The notes: generated from the letters alone by a model not told the origin. A stretch of 50,777 bases of DNA from a virus (IMGVR_UViG_3300017917_004521:1-50777); one strand, 5' to 3'; positions 30,751 through 38,376 are shown, counted from the first letter of the stretch. Numbers and translations are program-made.

Positions 30751-31025
30751 TATTTTTTAATATCAGCATTCAAAATCCGTATTGGCGGAATCGATTCGAA
30801 AACATTAAATGTTGGACAGGATCTACTCCTATCAAAAATAAATTCTGGGAAATTCAGATTATGAAGAGTGCTGAATTATTTCAAATCGACTTCGAAGTTA
30901 CTAGTCAACGTGATCATGCCGGAGCAAACTTTAAACTAGGGCTGTTAGGTTACAGTCTTGCCTTTACCCTCTATGACAATCGTCATTGGGATCCTATAAC
31001 AAATAACTGGGAAAGTAGAGAATAA
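30747..31025 (+). CDS. Small conserved phage protein
   Basis: A 92-residue protein starting in an ATGA overlap at 30747. It is aromatic and His/Asn-rich (NPYWRNRFENIKCWTG; DHAGANFKLGLLGYSLAFTLYDNRHWDPITNNW). The LGYSLAFTLYDxRHWD ending is a recurring pattern in aquatic phage proteins from memory. No activity recognised. Confidence 0.6.
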   Translation: MIFFNISIQNPYWRNRFENIKCWTGSTPIKNKFWEIQIMKSAELFQIDFEVTSQRDHAGANFKLGLLGYSLAFTLYDNRHWDPITNNWESRE

Positions 31026-31026
31026 A

Positions 31027-31362
31027 ATGACCAGCCTAGCTGAATATTTTGCCAAGCATAGACCTCAACCAGTATGGGATATCGGTGATCGTGTTTTCGG
31101 TCGCTGGAACAAAATACCATTTATTGGTACCGTTGGTGTTGATAATATGGTCTCAGAAATTGAAGGGCCGCGTGTAAGTGTATTCCTAGATCTTCCTATA
31201 GTGTACAATGATAAAATACACAATATTATTTTTGTTAAACAAAAAGACTTAAAACGATTAAAGGACCTCGATGACACTGCGATCAAAAAACCTCAGCCCA
31301 GAGCAGGCAAAAAAGTTGATAAGAAAAGTAATGGGTCCTCTACGTCGAAAAATCGAAGGTAA
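31027..31362 (+). CDS. Small protein with basic tail, function unknown
   Basis: A 111-residue protein one base after the previous stop. Residues 15-80 form beta strands around a VWDIGDRVFGRWNKIPFIGTVG segment resembling small SH3-like barrels. The last 25 residues are Lys/Arg/Ser-rich. The final 92 nt overlap the next gene in another frame, an unusually long overlap. Confidence 0.55.
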   Translation: MTSLAEYFAKHRPQPVWDIGDRVFGRWNKIPFIGTVGVDNMVSEIEGPRVSVFLDLPIVYNDKIHNIIFVKQKDLKRLKDLDDTAIKKPQPRAGKKVDKKSNGSSTSKNRR

Positions 31363-31531
31363 AGAATACGACAATCTTATGTTGATGTTTAAGATAATGG
31401 AACCTATATGTGAAACAAATAATCAACATAGTTGGTGTGCAGAATATGTCATTGGTAATAGACATTATGATGTACACTACTTCCCCGGCGAAGAACCGTT
31501 TATAGAAGAGATAGATTATACCAGTGAATAA
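31271..31531 (+). CDS. Small protein starting inside the previous gene
   Basis: An 86-residue protein with AAAGGA before ATG 31271. The sequence has a basic helix (PEQAKKLIRKVMGPLRRKIEGKE) and an aromatic/acidic second half with CETNNQHSWCAEYV and HYDVHYFPGEEPF. The real start could be later, but no better one exists. Support is the ribosome site and the good composition of the non-overlapping part. Confidence 0.55.
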   Translation: MTLRSKNLSPEQAKKLIRKVMGPLRRKIEGKEYDNLMLMFKIMEPICETNNQHSWCAEYVIGNRHYDVHYFPGEEPFIEEIDYTSE

Positions 31532-31534
31532 ATA
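31528..31534 (+). promoter_or_regulatory. ATAAATA motif, candidate late promoter
   Basis: ATAAATA overlapping the previous stop codon, upstream of the folded leader described next. Confidence 0.3.
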
Positions 31535-31537
31535 AAT

Positions 31538-31596
31538 TTGTAGGACGGTCCTACAACCCAACACTCTTTAATTAACAGGTACTTAGAGTGTGTACC
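31538..31596 (+). promoter_or_regulatory. Folded leader with competing hairpins
   Basis: First a stem TTGTAGGA/TCCTACAA (31538-31545, 31549-31556). Then two helices that cannot coexist: ACACTCT (31561-31567) with AGAGTGT (31585-31591), or GGTAC (31578-31582) with GTACC (31592-31596). The ribosome site AAGGAAG begins a few bases later. Confidence 0.35.
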
Positions 31597-31611
31597 GTAA
31601 AAGGAAGAAAA

Positions 31612-32442
31612 ATGATGTACAATCAAAAATTGGTCGCCTCCATTAAAGTAAAAGGCAAAATTCTCCGTGAATTCAAAGACACAGTCTATATTCCATTTGC
31701 CAGCGAATATAGTATCCTATTAAAAAACCTCAATACAGTTCGAGCCATTGTCAATGTATTTGTCGACGGAGAGAATGCTGTTCCTGGCGGATTGGTCATA
31801 GACCCGGGTCAGAGTGTTGACTTAGAGCGTTGGATTAAAAACGGCAATCTCTCCGAAGGCAATCGTTTTAAGTTTATTGAACGTACTGCCGCCATTGAAA
31901 ATGGACCTCGTGGCATCAAAGAAGAAGATGGATTGATTCGTGTAGACTATCAGTTTGAAATTCCTCGTCCTGTTATTAATGTCAGCAACATTGCGGGAAG
32001 TTTCCCACATTACCCCCCAGGTGTTCGGGGAAGTTTCAATGTAAACGGAGCCTTACGTGGTGTAGACTATAGTGCTGGAGAAAATACCAGAGCTATGGCA
32101 TCTACTGCTATTAATTCTACGCTGAAGTCTATGAATATTAGTGCTACATCCGTAGATGTTCACGACGGTATGGCTACAATGGATTGGTGTGCTAACGAAA
32201 CTGGTATTACTGTTCCGGGTAGCAAGAGCGAACAGAAGTTCCAGCATACTACAGTCGGAGCACTTGATCCTACAGTTCACAACATTGTTCTACGCATTGT
32301 TGGCGATCTTGGACATAACAAACCTGTTCAAAAAGCTGTTACTGTACAACATAAACCAAAATGTGTTACCTGTGGTAAGCAGAATCGAGCTCACGCCAAA
32401 TTCTGCTCTGAATGCGGTACTTCGCTGGAAATCTATGCATAA
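31612..32442 (+). CDS. Probable virion protein with C-terminal zinc ribbon
   Basis: A 276-residue protein. ATG 31612 follows AAAAGGAAG; an alternative start is the next codon. The N-terminal half (VYIPFASEYSILLKNLN, GGLVIDPGQSVDLERWIKNG) is a beta-rich domain common, from memory, in aquatic phages. A Gly/Pro-rich middle (FPHYPPGVRGSF) follows. The C-terminus has a zinc ribbon C-x2-C...C-x2-C (CVTCGKQNRAHAKFCSEC). It probably has a structural role. Confidence 0.65.
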   Translation: MMYNQKLVASIKVKGKILREFKDTVYIPFASEYSILLKNLNTVRAIVNVFVDGENAVPGGLVIDPGQSVDLERWIKNGNLSEGNRFKFIERTAAIENGPRGIKEEDGLIRVDYQFEIPRPVINVSNIAGSFPHYPPGVRGSFNVNGALRGVDYSAGENTRAMASTAINSTLKSMNISATSVDVHDGMATMDWCANETGITVPGSKSEQKFQHTTVGALDPTVHNIVLRIVGDLGHNKPVQKAVTVQHKPKCVTCGKQNRAHAKFCSECGTSLEIYA

Positions 32443-32484
32443 TTCATATTGATTTCTAAGTTAAAGATCTTTATACTAAATAAA

Positions 32485-32512
32485 GTCAGGTAATAGCCCT
32501 ATATTACCTGAC
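32485..32512 (+). promoter_or_regulatory. 11-bp dyad in the lipoprotein leader
   Basis: Perfect inverted repeat GTCAGGTAATA/TATTACCTGAC with a 6-nt centre, without a T tract. It may be an mRNA hairpin or an operator; the start codon is 22 nt away. Confidence 0.4.
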
Positions 32513-32533
32513 CTTAAAAAGGATGTTTGAGCT

Positions 32534-33397
32534 ATGAAAAAACTCGCCCTTATTGCACTTGCGGCTCTTGCCCTAACAGGCTGTGCTACAAGCAAAGATT
32601 ATCAACTATACGCTGAAACTCAGCAAAAAATAGCACATGCCAACGCAATGGCAGAAACAGCTAGATATGCGGCCTTGGCAGAAATTGCTAAGTCAGGCGA
32701 CTCTGCTAGTAAAGTCGCAGCGGTCATTTCCCTCAATATGGGCGGTGGTGGCCAGGGAGTTAAACCCCCTCAACAGGTATTACCTCCAAAAACATTCGGA
32801 GATACTGCATTACAATGGACTTCGGTTCTATTACCTAGTTTAACAAACATCTATGGTATTAATGCCAATAGACAGGTAGCTATTACACAAAGTAATAATC
32901 AGGCAGCTATTGCAACTAGTACTAACAATACATTTGCTTCAATGAACAACAACATGGCAACCTCTAACACAGCCATTGCTAATGCTGGTCTAACTGCGGT
33001 GACAACCGTTGCTAACAGCGGATTGACCACAGCCAATAACATTGCTAATAGTGGCTTAACTGCGGTTACCACTACGGCAGCAAATGGGCTGAATGCTACA
33101 ACAGATGTTGCTAAGACTGGCATGAATGCAATAGTAACCACAGGTGCTAATGGATTGACTGCGGTAACTAACGTATCCAATGCTGGCCTAACAGCGGCAA
33201 CAGCTATTAATGCTAGTTCAAATACTGCAATGACTAATGTCAGCAATGCTGCCAATACCAGCATTCAAACATTGACCAATCAGTTAAAAGACCTGCAACC
33301 GAATGTGACAACTACAACTACTACCAATAACAATACAACCAATAACAACTTAACCTGTCCTGCAGGAAAGACATTGGTTAACGGCAGTTGTCAATAA
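32534..33397 (+). CDS. Lipoprotein with tandem 11-residue repeats
   Basis: A 287-residue protein. Signal peptide with lipobox LTGC (cysteine about 17). Residues about 150-230 hold at least seven consecutive 11-residue units of the form A-N-(S/A)-G-L-T-A-V-T-T-V. Such hendecads can form right-handed coiled coils or fibres. An Asn/Thr-rich tail ends in a small CPAGKTLVNGSC motif with a possible disulfide. It is probably an envelope-attached rod in the infected cell. A terminator follows. Confidence 0.75.
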   Translation: MKKLALIALAALALTGCATSKDYQLYAETQQKIAHANAMAETARYAALAEIAKSGDSASKVAAVISLNMGGGGQGVKPPQQVLPPKTFGDTALQWTSVLLPSLTNIYGINANRQVAITQSNNQAAIATSTNNTFASMNNNMATSNTAIANAGLTAVTTVANSGLTTANNIANSGLTAVTTTAANGLNATTDVAKTGMNAIVTTGANGLTAVTNVSNAGLTAATAINASSNTAMTNVSNAANTSIQTLTNQLKDLQPNVTTTTTTNNNTTNNNLTCPAGKTLVNGSCQ

Positions 33398-33420
33398 TGT
33401 CTTGAAAGAGATATTTTATT

Positions 33421-33442
33421 AAACCCCTGAAAAGGGGTTTTT
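33421..33442 (+). terminator. Rho-independent terminator
   Basis: Stem AAACCCCT/AGGGGTTT with a GAAA tetraloop, followed by TT(T). Confidence 0.85.
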
Positions 33443-33514
33443 TAATGACTGTCTAAGTTTGCTTTTAACTATAATAGTCATTAAAAAATACAATGAAAAA
33501 ACCAGTTTTAATAG

Positions 33515-33543
33515 TTGACTTTAATTGTAAATAAAATTATACT
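33515..33543 (+). promoter_or_regulatory. Sigma-70 promoter of the ahpC-led operon
   Basis: TTGACT (33515-33520), 17-nt spacer, TATACT (33538-33543), 43 nt before ahpC. Confidence 0.75.
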
Positions 33544-33586
33544 TAAACGTTAGTATTTCATTTTACACACATAAGGAGAAACACAA

Positions 33587-34120
33587 ATGAAAACAGTTGG
33601 TGATAAACTCGCACCTTTTGCCATTACAGGCGTCAACCCAGGTAAAGACGATTTCTTTACAATCACAGAAAAATCATTCGAAGGTAAGTGGAAAGTAATC
33701 GTTTACTATCCTAAAGATTTTACATTCGTATGCCCAACAGAAATCGTAGCCTATGATAAACTTGCAGGCGATTTCAAAGACCGTGATGCAGTATTGCTAA
33801 CTGGTAGCACAGACAATGAGTTCTGCAAACTAGCTTGGCAAAAAGCACATCCTGATCTTGCAAAAATTACACACGTTCAATTTGCTGATACACAGCGCGG
33901 CGAGTTGAGTCTAATCGAACAGCTTGGTGTATTCTATGCGCCAGCAGGTGCCGCACTTCGTGCAACATTTATTATTGATCCCAACAATGAAATCCAGCAC
34001 GTTACTGTCAACAACTTAAATGTTGGTCGTAGCCCCGAAGAAACACTTCGTGTTCTCGATGCGCTACAGACCGGCGAACTCTGTGCATGTAACCGTACTA
34101 TCGGCGGAGAAACTCTATAA
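33587..34120 (+). CDS. ahpC: Peroxiredoxin AhpC (AhpD-dependent type)
   Basis: A 177-residue 2-Cys peroxiredoxin that reduces H2O2, organic peroxides and peroxynitrite. Peroxidatic Cys49 is in FTFVCPTE. The C-terminal resolving cysteines are in GELCACN (C166, C168), the C-x-C arrangement of mycobacterial AhpC rather than the E. coli type; Cys80 is extra. Ribosome site AAGGAG. It heads an operon that also contains an AhpD homologue at 35738, the usual reductant of this AhpC type. It overlaps the TerC start by one base. Confidence 0.92.
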   Translation: MKTVGDKLAPFAITGVNPGKDDFFTITEKSFEGKWKVIVYYPKDFTFVCPTEIVAYDKLAGDFKDRDAVLLTGSTDNEFCKLAWQKAHPDLAKITHVQFADTQRGELSLIEQLGVFYAPAGAALRATFIIDPNNEIQHVTVNNLNVGRSPEETLRVLDALQTGELCACNRTIGGETL

Positions 34121-34695
34121 TGCTAGAACTAGTCTGGGCCCTATTGGCTATTGTATTAATTGATGTCGTACTTGGTGGAGAAAACGCATTGGTCATTGCC
34201 ATGGCCAGCCGTAATCTTCCCCCTGAACTAAGAAAGAAAGCATTGGTCTGGGGTACATTCGGTGCTGTAGCAGTAAGATTTGCCTGCGTGGCAGCATTGA
34301 CATACTTGTTGATGATTCCGGGCCTAAGACTAGTTGGCGGTATAGCACTTTTGTATATTGCTTATACATTGATCGCTCCGAAAGAAGATCATAAAGAAGT
34401 AACGGCTGCTGCCAGCTTCTGGGGTGCTATGGGAACCATTGTCTGGGCCGATGCAGTAATGGGCTTAGACAATGCACTAGCCATTGCCGGTGCCGCAGGT
34501 GGTAACTGGTGGTTGATCATATTCGGTCTACTTCTTAGTGTTCCTATCATTCTTTTCGGCAGTACTGTGGTAGCTAAAATTATGGAACGCTGGCCTAAAA
34601 CTATCTGGGTTGGTGCTGCTGTTCTAGTTGTAGTGGCTATTAAAATGATGGTCAATGAACCATTTGTTAAAGAGGCATTTTTAAGCTATGCTTGA
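34120..34695 (+). CDS. TerC-family membrane transporter
   Basis: A 191-residue protein with six or seven membrane spans and both TerC signatures: DVVLGGENALVIAMA (about 15-29) and DAVMGLDNALAIAGA (about 113-127), whose Asp/Asn/Glu residues lie in the membrane. TerC/YjbE proteins are linked to Mn2+ export and metalation of exported proteins. Beside AhpC it fits a metal and oxidative-stress module. Overlaps the aldolase gene by 8 nt. Confidence 0.88.
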   Translation: MLELVWALLAIVLIDVVLGGENALVIAMASRNLPPELRKKALVWGTFGAVAVRFACVAALTYLLMIPGLRLVGGIALLYIAYTLIAPKEDHKEVTAAASFWGAMGTIVWADAVMGLDNALAIAGAAGGNWWLIIFGLLLSVPIILFGSTVVAKIMERWPKTIWVGAAVLVVVAIKMMVNEPFVKEAFLSYA

Positions 34696-35335
34696 AACTA
34701 TTAGTGAATTATTTCAAGAGGCCTATAAGCGGAACTGGATTACTGCCCGTGATGGCAATGCCAGTATCCGTTGGCACGATCGAACTCATATGTACATTAC
34801 TCCTAGCGGTATTAGGAAACAATATCTTCAGCCAGAAATGTTTAAGAGGATTAAGTTTTCCACAGTAATGGATGCTGTACCTCCTTTCTTGACAGATATC
34901 TGGGAAGATGTAGAGTATACAGATATTAGTAGAAGTCTTAAACCAAGCGGAGAAATGCCGCTTCATTATGGGCTTCAAAAGAAGATCGATACAGAAGTGC
35001 GTGTAGTATTGCATTTCCATCCTACATATACTGTGGCTGCTATGTATGCCGGAATTCAGTTAAATGATCTAGTCAAAGATTTTCCTGAACTTAGCCGTTA
35101 TACTAAAGTAGGGCCGAATGTTCCAGATGTTCCACCTATTAGTCAGGCGCTAGCTGATGCAACGATTCCTGCTCTAGGTTTGACCACAGATGGAAGTTTA
35201 GAAAATCATGTTGTAGGTATCGATCGTCACGGCGTGGTCGCAGTAGATACCAGTCCTTGGCGTGCTTTCGAACACATTGAACGATTAGAACATATTTGCA
35301 AAATTGTTTTAACTTCGAAAGGCTACCGTGCTTGA
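34688..35335 (+). CDS. Class II aldolase/adducin-family protein
   Basis: A 215-residue zinc aldolase-type protein. The GNASIRWHDRTHMYITPSG segment (about 21-39) is the substrate/phosphate loop. HFHP gives two zinc-ligand histidines, a later H (DRHGVVAVD) belongs to the sheet, and EHIERLEH adds a third ligand. Members act on fuculose-phosphate, ribulose-phosphate or methylthioribulose-phosphate; the substrate cannot be read here. It is coupled to both neighbours by overlaps. Confidence 0.82.
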   Translation: MLETISELFQEAYKRNWITARDGNASIRWHDRTHMYITPSGIRKQYLQPEMFKRIKFSTVMDAVPPFLTDIWEDVEYTDISRSLKPSGEMPLHYGLQKKIDTEVRVVLHFHPTYTVAAMYAGIQLNDLVKDFPELSRYTKVGPNVPDVPPISQALADATIPALGLTTDGSLENHVVGIDRHGVVAVDTSPWRAFEHIERLEHICKIVLTSKGYRA

Positions 35336-35741
35336 TTGTTTAATCATAGGCGATAGCATTGCGGTAGGTACAGCAATGTATAGACCGGAATGTGTTAGTT
35401 ATAGCCGAGGTGGGTGGAATAGTTGGCAATGGAACAGGGATTATCTGTCTGTTGCCGGCTCTAAGCCTGCCAAGACAGTAATTATTAGTCTAGGTGCTAA
35501 TGATCATAAAGGTGTTAAAACTGAACAAGAACTAAGAAAGATGCGTGAAGCAATAAAAGGGGATAGAGTTTTCTGGATTGATCCAGGCCAAGATCGAAAA
35601 CCTGTACCTCATGATGCAATGGTTCGCATCGCAAAAGAATACGGAGATGTTATTATTTCAAGACCTAAAGATCACATGAGTGCCGACGGCATCCATCCAA
35701 CAGGTCGAGGTTATAAAATTATTGGAGAACAGACAAAATGA
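35328..35741 (+). CDS. Small SGNH/GDSL-like hydrolase
   Basis: A 137-residue protein beginning at GTG 35328 inside the previous gene. SGNH blocks: GDSIAVG (block I, nucleophile Ser about 9), SLGAND (block III, Asn), and SADGIHPTGRGY (block V, Asp-x-x-His). It is near the lower size limit for the family; the Gly of block II is less clear (YSRGGW). It could deacylate or de-acetylate a carbohydrate or lipid. Overlaps ahpD by 4 nt. Confidence 0.78.
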   Translation: MLDCLIIGDSIAVGTAMYRPECVSYSRGGWNSWQWNRDYLSVAGSKPAKTVIISLGANDHKGVKTEQELRKMREAIKGDRVFWIDPGQDRKPVPHDAMVRIAKEYGDVIISRPKDHMSADGIHPTGRGYKIIGEQTK

Positions 35742-36280
35742 CACAGTGGGTAGATATGGTTAAAGAGGCATTACCTGAATATGCCAAAGACACAAAGTTG
35801 AATCTTGATGCGGTCATCAAGCGTTCGACACTAGATCCTGTAGAAGCAGAAGCCTGCGCCTTGGCCGCCCTTGTAGCAACTGGCAACGGTAAATTGCTTG
35901 CCTGGGTCCTAGCAAACACAGACCTGAACATTAAAACAGACACACAGGACAACGTTAAGGAACGCGATGCCGCTATGTGTGCCGCAAGTATTATGGCACA
36001 GAACAACGTGTGGTATCCCTATGTTGAAATGGCTGAAGATGAAAGCCTAAAAGGTTTACCTGCTCAATTGCGTATGAACGCCATTGCCACACACGGTGGT
36101 ACTACCAAGGCTCGATTCGAAGCCTACAGTCTTGCCGCAAGTATCGTTGGCAAGTGCCATTTCTGCGTAAAGGCACACTATGACACACTCAAGAAGGAAG
36201 GCTACACAGTAGAACAACTTCGTGACATTGGACGTATTGCCGCAGTGATAACCAGTGTTGCTAAAGTTTTAAATAGCTAA
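35738..36280 (+). CDS. ahpD: Alkylhydroperoxidase AhpD
   Basis: A 180-residue carboxymuconolactone-decarboxylase/AhpD-fold protein. The redox motif is C140-H-F-C143-x3-H147, and E128 lies 12 residues before C140, as in mycobacterial AhpD (E118/C130/C133/H137). The His at the position before the second Cys in that enzyme is Phe here, with a His one place earlier. It should reduce AhpC encoded 1.6 kb upstream in the same operon. It starts in an ATGA overlap. Confidence 0.87.
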   Translation: MTQWVDMVKEALPEYAKDTKLNLDAVIKRSTLDPVEAEACALAALVATGNGKLLAWVLANTDLNIKTDTQDNVKERDAAMCAASIMAQNNVWYPYVEMAEDESLKGLPAQLRMNAIATHGGTTKARFEAYSLAASIVGKCHFCVKAHYDTLKKEGYTVEQLRDIGRIAAVITSVAKVLNS

Positions 36281-36281
36281 T

Positions 36282-37448
36282 ATGAAAATAGCTATTATCG
36301 GTGCCGGTATTGCGGGTATTCTGCCCGCATACTATCTAGCAAAGCAGGGTTATCAAGTTCGTGTTTATGAGCAGGAACGATATCCTGCTATGAGAACTAG
36401 TTATGCTAATGGTGGACAGGTAAGCGTTAGCAATTCGGAAACTTGGAATTCATGGAGTAACATCATTAAAGGTGTTAAGTGGATGTTCAAGAAAGATGCT
36501 CCTTTGCTGATACGTCCAAGCCTTGATTGGGACAAGGCTTTATGGTTAACAAAGTTTTTATACCATACTGCTCTAAACGATCAAGTAAGAAATACTGTAG
36601 AGACCATTCGTCTAGGTATCGAAGCACGTAAACTGTACTTTGATATTATAAAAGAGGAAGGCCTAGAATTTGATCAAAGCTATTGCGGTATTCTACATTT
36701 CTATAAAGACAAACAGTATTTTCAAAATGCTGTTCAATCTAGAGAAATGTACGAAGGCCATGGCTGCGAATGGCAGTTACTCGGTCCCGAAGAAGTTTTA
36801 AAGATTGAACCCAAGCTAAGAAATAACCTTGGTATCATTGGGGGTGCCTGGACGCCCAGCGACTGGACTGGAGATATTCATAAATTTTGTGTAGAATTAG
36901 CCCGTATCTTAAAAAACAAATACAGAGTAGAATTCTTCTATGATGAAGAACCTGAAATAGATCTAGTTCTAGATTGGGCCGATCGAGTAGTTGTTGCGGC
37001 AGGAGTCGGTAGTGTAAAGCTGGCTAAAAAATTCAATGATCGTTTGCCGATTTACCCAGTTAAAGGTTACAGCATTACTATTTCTGCCAACGATGTAAAA
37101 TCTTACGAAGCCATGCCCAAGGTAAGTCTACTCGATGATCAAGCAAAAATAGTTACTAGTACACTGGGAACCCGTTTTAGAGTTGCCGGTACTGCTGAAC
37201 TTGCAGGCGAAAACTATGACATTCGAAGAGATCGAATTGAGCCGTTGATCAAATGGGTAGAAACTCATTTTCCTTCAATCTCTACTAAAGATTATACAAG
37301 CTGGGCTTGCCTACGTCCTATGACACCTAATATGTTGCCCATAGTCAAACAAGGAAATAATCCCAAGGTATTTTATCATACCGGACACGGACATCTAGGT
37401 TGGACACTGAGTCCGGCTACTGCAAAACGTCTAGTTAATTTAATGTAA
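36282..37448 (+). CDS. dadA: D-amino-acid dehydrogenase (DadA-like flavoprotein)
   Basis: A 388-residue FAD enzyme. The dinucleotide-binding start is IAIIGAGIAG (3-12). The DadA hallmark YANGGQVSVSNSE (about 45-57) follows, and the C-terminal FAD segment reads GHLGWTLSPATA. It oxidises D-amino acids to keto acids, feeding electrons to quinones. It is about 40 residues shorter than E. coli DadA. In a phage it could recycle D-Ala from peptidoglycan or affect wall synthesis. Starts one base after ahpD. Confidence 0.87.
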   Translation: MKIAIIGAGIAGILPAYYLAKQGYQVRVYEQERYPAMRTSYANGGQVSVSNSETWNSWSNIIKGVKWMFKKDAPLLIRPSLDWDKALWLTKFLYHTALNDQVRNTVETIRLGIEARKLYFDIIKEEGLEFDQSYCGILHFYKDKQYFQNAVQSREMYEGHGCEWQLLGPEEVLKIEPKLRNNLGIIGGAWTPSDWTGDIHKFCVELARILKNKYRVEFFYDEEPEIDLVLDWADRVVVAAGVGSVKLAKKFNDRLPIYPVKGYSITISANDVKSYEAMPKVSLLDDQAKIVTSTLGTRFRVAGTAELAGENYDIRRDRIEPLIKWVETHFPSISTKDYTSWACLRPMTPNMLPIVKQGNNPKVFYHTGHGHLGWTLSPATAKRLVNLM

Positions 37449-37942
37449 TGAACAAAATTAATACCGCATTAAAGCATGTAAAAGGCGATTTATTAGAACT
37501 GGCCTTTCAGGGTAAATTTAATATTATTATTCACGGATGTAATTGTTTTAACACAATGGGAGCCGGTCTTGCACGTTCAATTCGAGAACGTTTTCCTGAG
37601 GCCGCCATGGCAGACGCAATGACTGAGTCAGGTGATCGAAAAAAGCTCGGAACTGTAAGCCTGGCAGGTATTGCCAATGATCATGGCGGATTTGTTATTG
37701 TCAATGCATACACACAATATTCAGTCTCTCAAGCAGGCGAAGACGTTTTTGAATATGAAGCATTTCAAAAAATTCTAGATGCGTTTGCCAAGGATGCAGG
37801 TCCTAACATGAAAATTGGACTTCCTTATATTGGAATGGGGCTTGCTGGCGGCGATAAACAAAGAATTTTAGCAATGATTGAAGACTTTGCTACTAAAGTG
37901 TCAGCCAAGGGCGGCAGTGTTACATTGGTAGAATTCAGTTAA
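37448..37942 (+). CDS. Macro-domain ADP-ribose-binding protein
   Basis: A 164-residue macro domain. The ligand motifs are IIIHGCNCFNTMGAGLARSIRERFP (binding Asn and Gly-rich loop, about 26-50) and the phosphate loop IGLPYIGMGLAGGD (about 122-135). The closest type is the ADP-ribose-1''-phosphatase/Poa1p-like group. It could remove ADP-ribose or clear products of tRNA ligation or NAD-consuming defences. The role in infection is unknown. Starts at the dadA stop. Confidence 0.87.
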   Translation: MNKINTALKHVKGDLLELAFQGKFNIIIHGCNCFNTMGAGLARSIRERFPEAAMADAMTESGDRKKLGTVSLAGIANDHGGFVIVNAYTQYSVSQAGEDVFEYEAFQKILDAFAKDAGPNMKIGLPYIGMGLAGGDKQRILAMIEDFATKVSAKGGSVTLVEFS

Positions 37943-37984
37943 CCGACAAGAGATTTAATCTATTCTATTTTTTCGGAGATAAGC

Positions 37985-38329
37985 ATGAAGTTGTATATTG
38001 CAGTACTTGACGAGTTTCCAGATTATATGACACCTACCCTTGTAGCTCACAGCATGTTGTCTGCACATCTAAAGTTTCAAGACGACCCATCCTATCAAAA
38101 ATGGTTAACCGAATCATTTAAAAAATGTGTACTTCGTGTTAATCAAAGAGAGTTTGATAAAATTGCAGTATTGCCTAATGTTCATCTCGGTCATGAAAAT
38201 AATACATTGGGCGGAAAGAAGTCATGTGCAGTAATCTGTCCAATTGACGGCGAGTATCCTAATGTATTGAAGTTTGCAAGATTATGGACGCCGGAAGATC
38301 ATAAAAAAACTCTTGACGACTGGAAATAA
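37985..38329 (+). CDS. Small protein, possibly peptidyl-tRNA-hydrolase-2-like
   Basis: A 114-residue protein. The N-terminal strand and helix (MKLYIAVLDEFPDYMTPTLVAHSMLSAHLKF) recall the K/R-strand...AHA helix of PTH2-type proteins, and the later pattern (CVLRVNQREFDKI...) matches strand-helix order. The catalytic residues of PTH2 cannot be confirmed, so the label is weak. Ribosome site CGGAGA. Stands between the macro-domain and the AAA gene. Confidence 0.55.
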   Translation: MKLYIAVLDEFPDYMTPTLVAHSMLSAHLKFQDDPSYQKWLTESFKKCVLRVNQREFDKIAVLPNVHLGHENNTLGGKKSCAVICPIDGEYPNVLKFARLWTPEDHKKTLDDWK

Positions 38330-38376
38330 TTGTTGTACAATATCGATACAGCAACAATATTTTTAGAAAGCAAGAA

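Noticed and set aside
31561-31596. H-type pseudoknot
   Set aside because: The two 3' arms are adjacent with no nucleotide to cross a 7-bp stem, so both helices cannot form together.
33493-33534. A 13-codon frame just upstream of ahpC
   Set aside because: It overlaps the predicted -35 box and spacer, has no ribosome site and is too short to support.
34120-34695. Manganese riboswitch (yybP-ykoY) controlling TerC
   Set aside because: The gene starts inside the ahpC stop codon, so no leader of that kind is present.
38329-38358. Terminator hairpin ATTGTTG/CAACAAT between two genes
   Set aside because: The loop is 16 nt, the stem is A+T-rich and weak; it could be chance.
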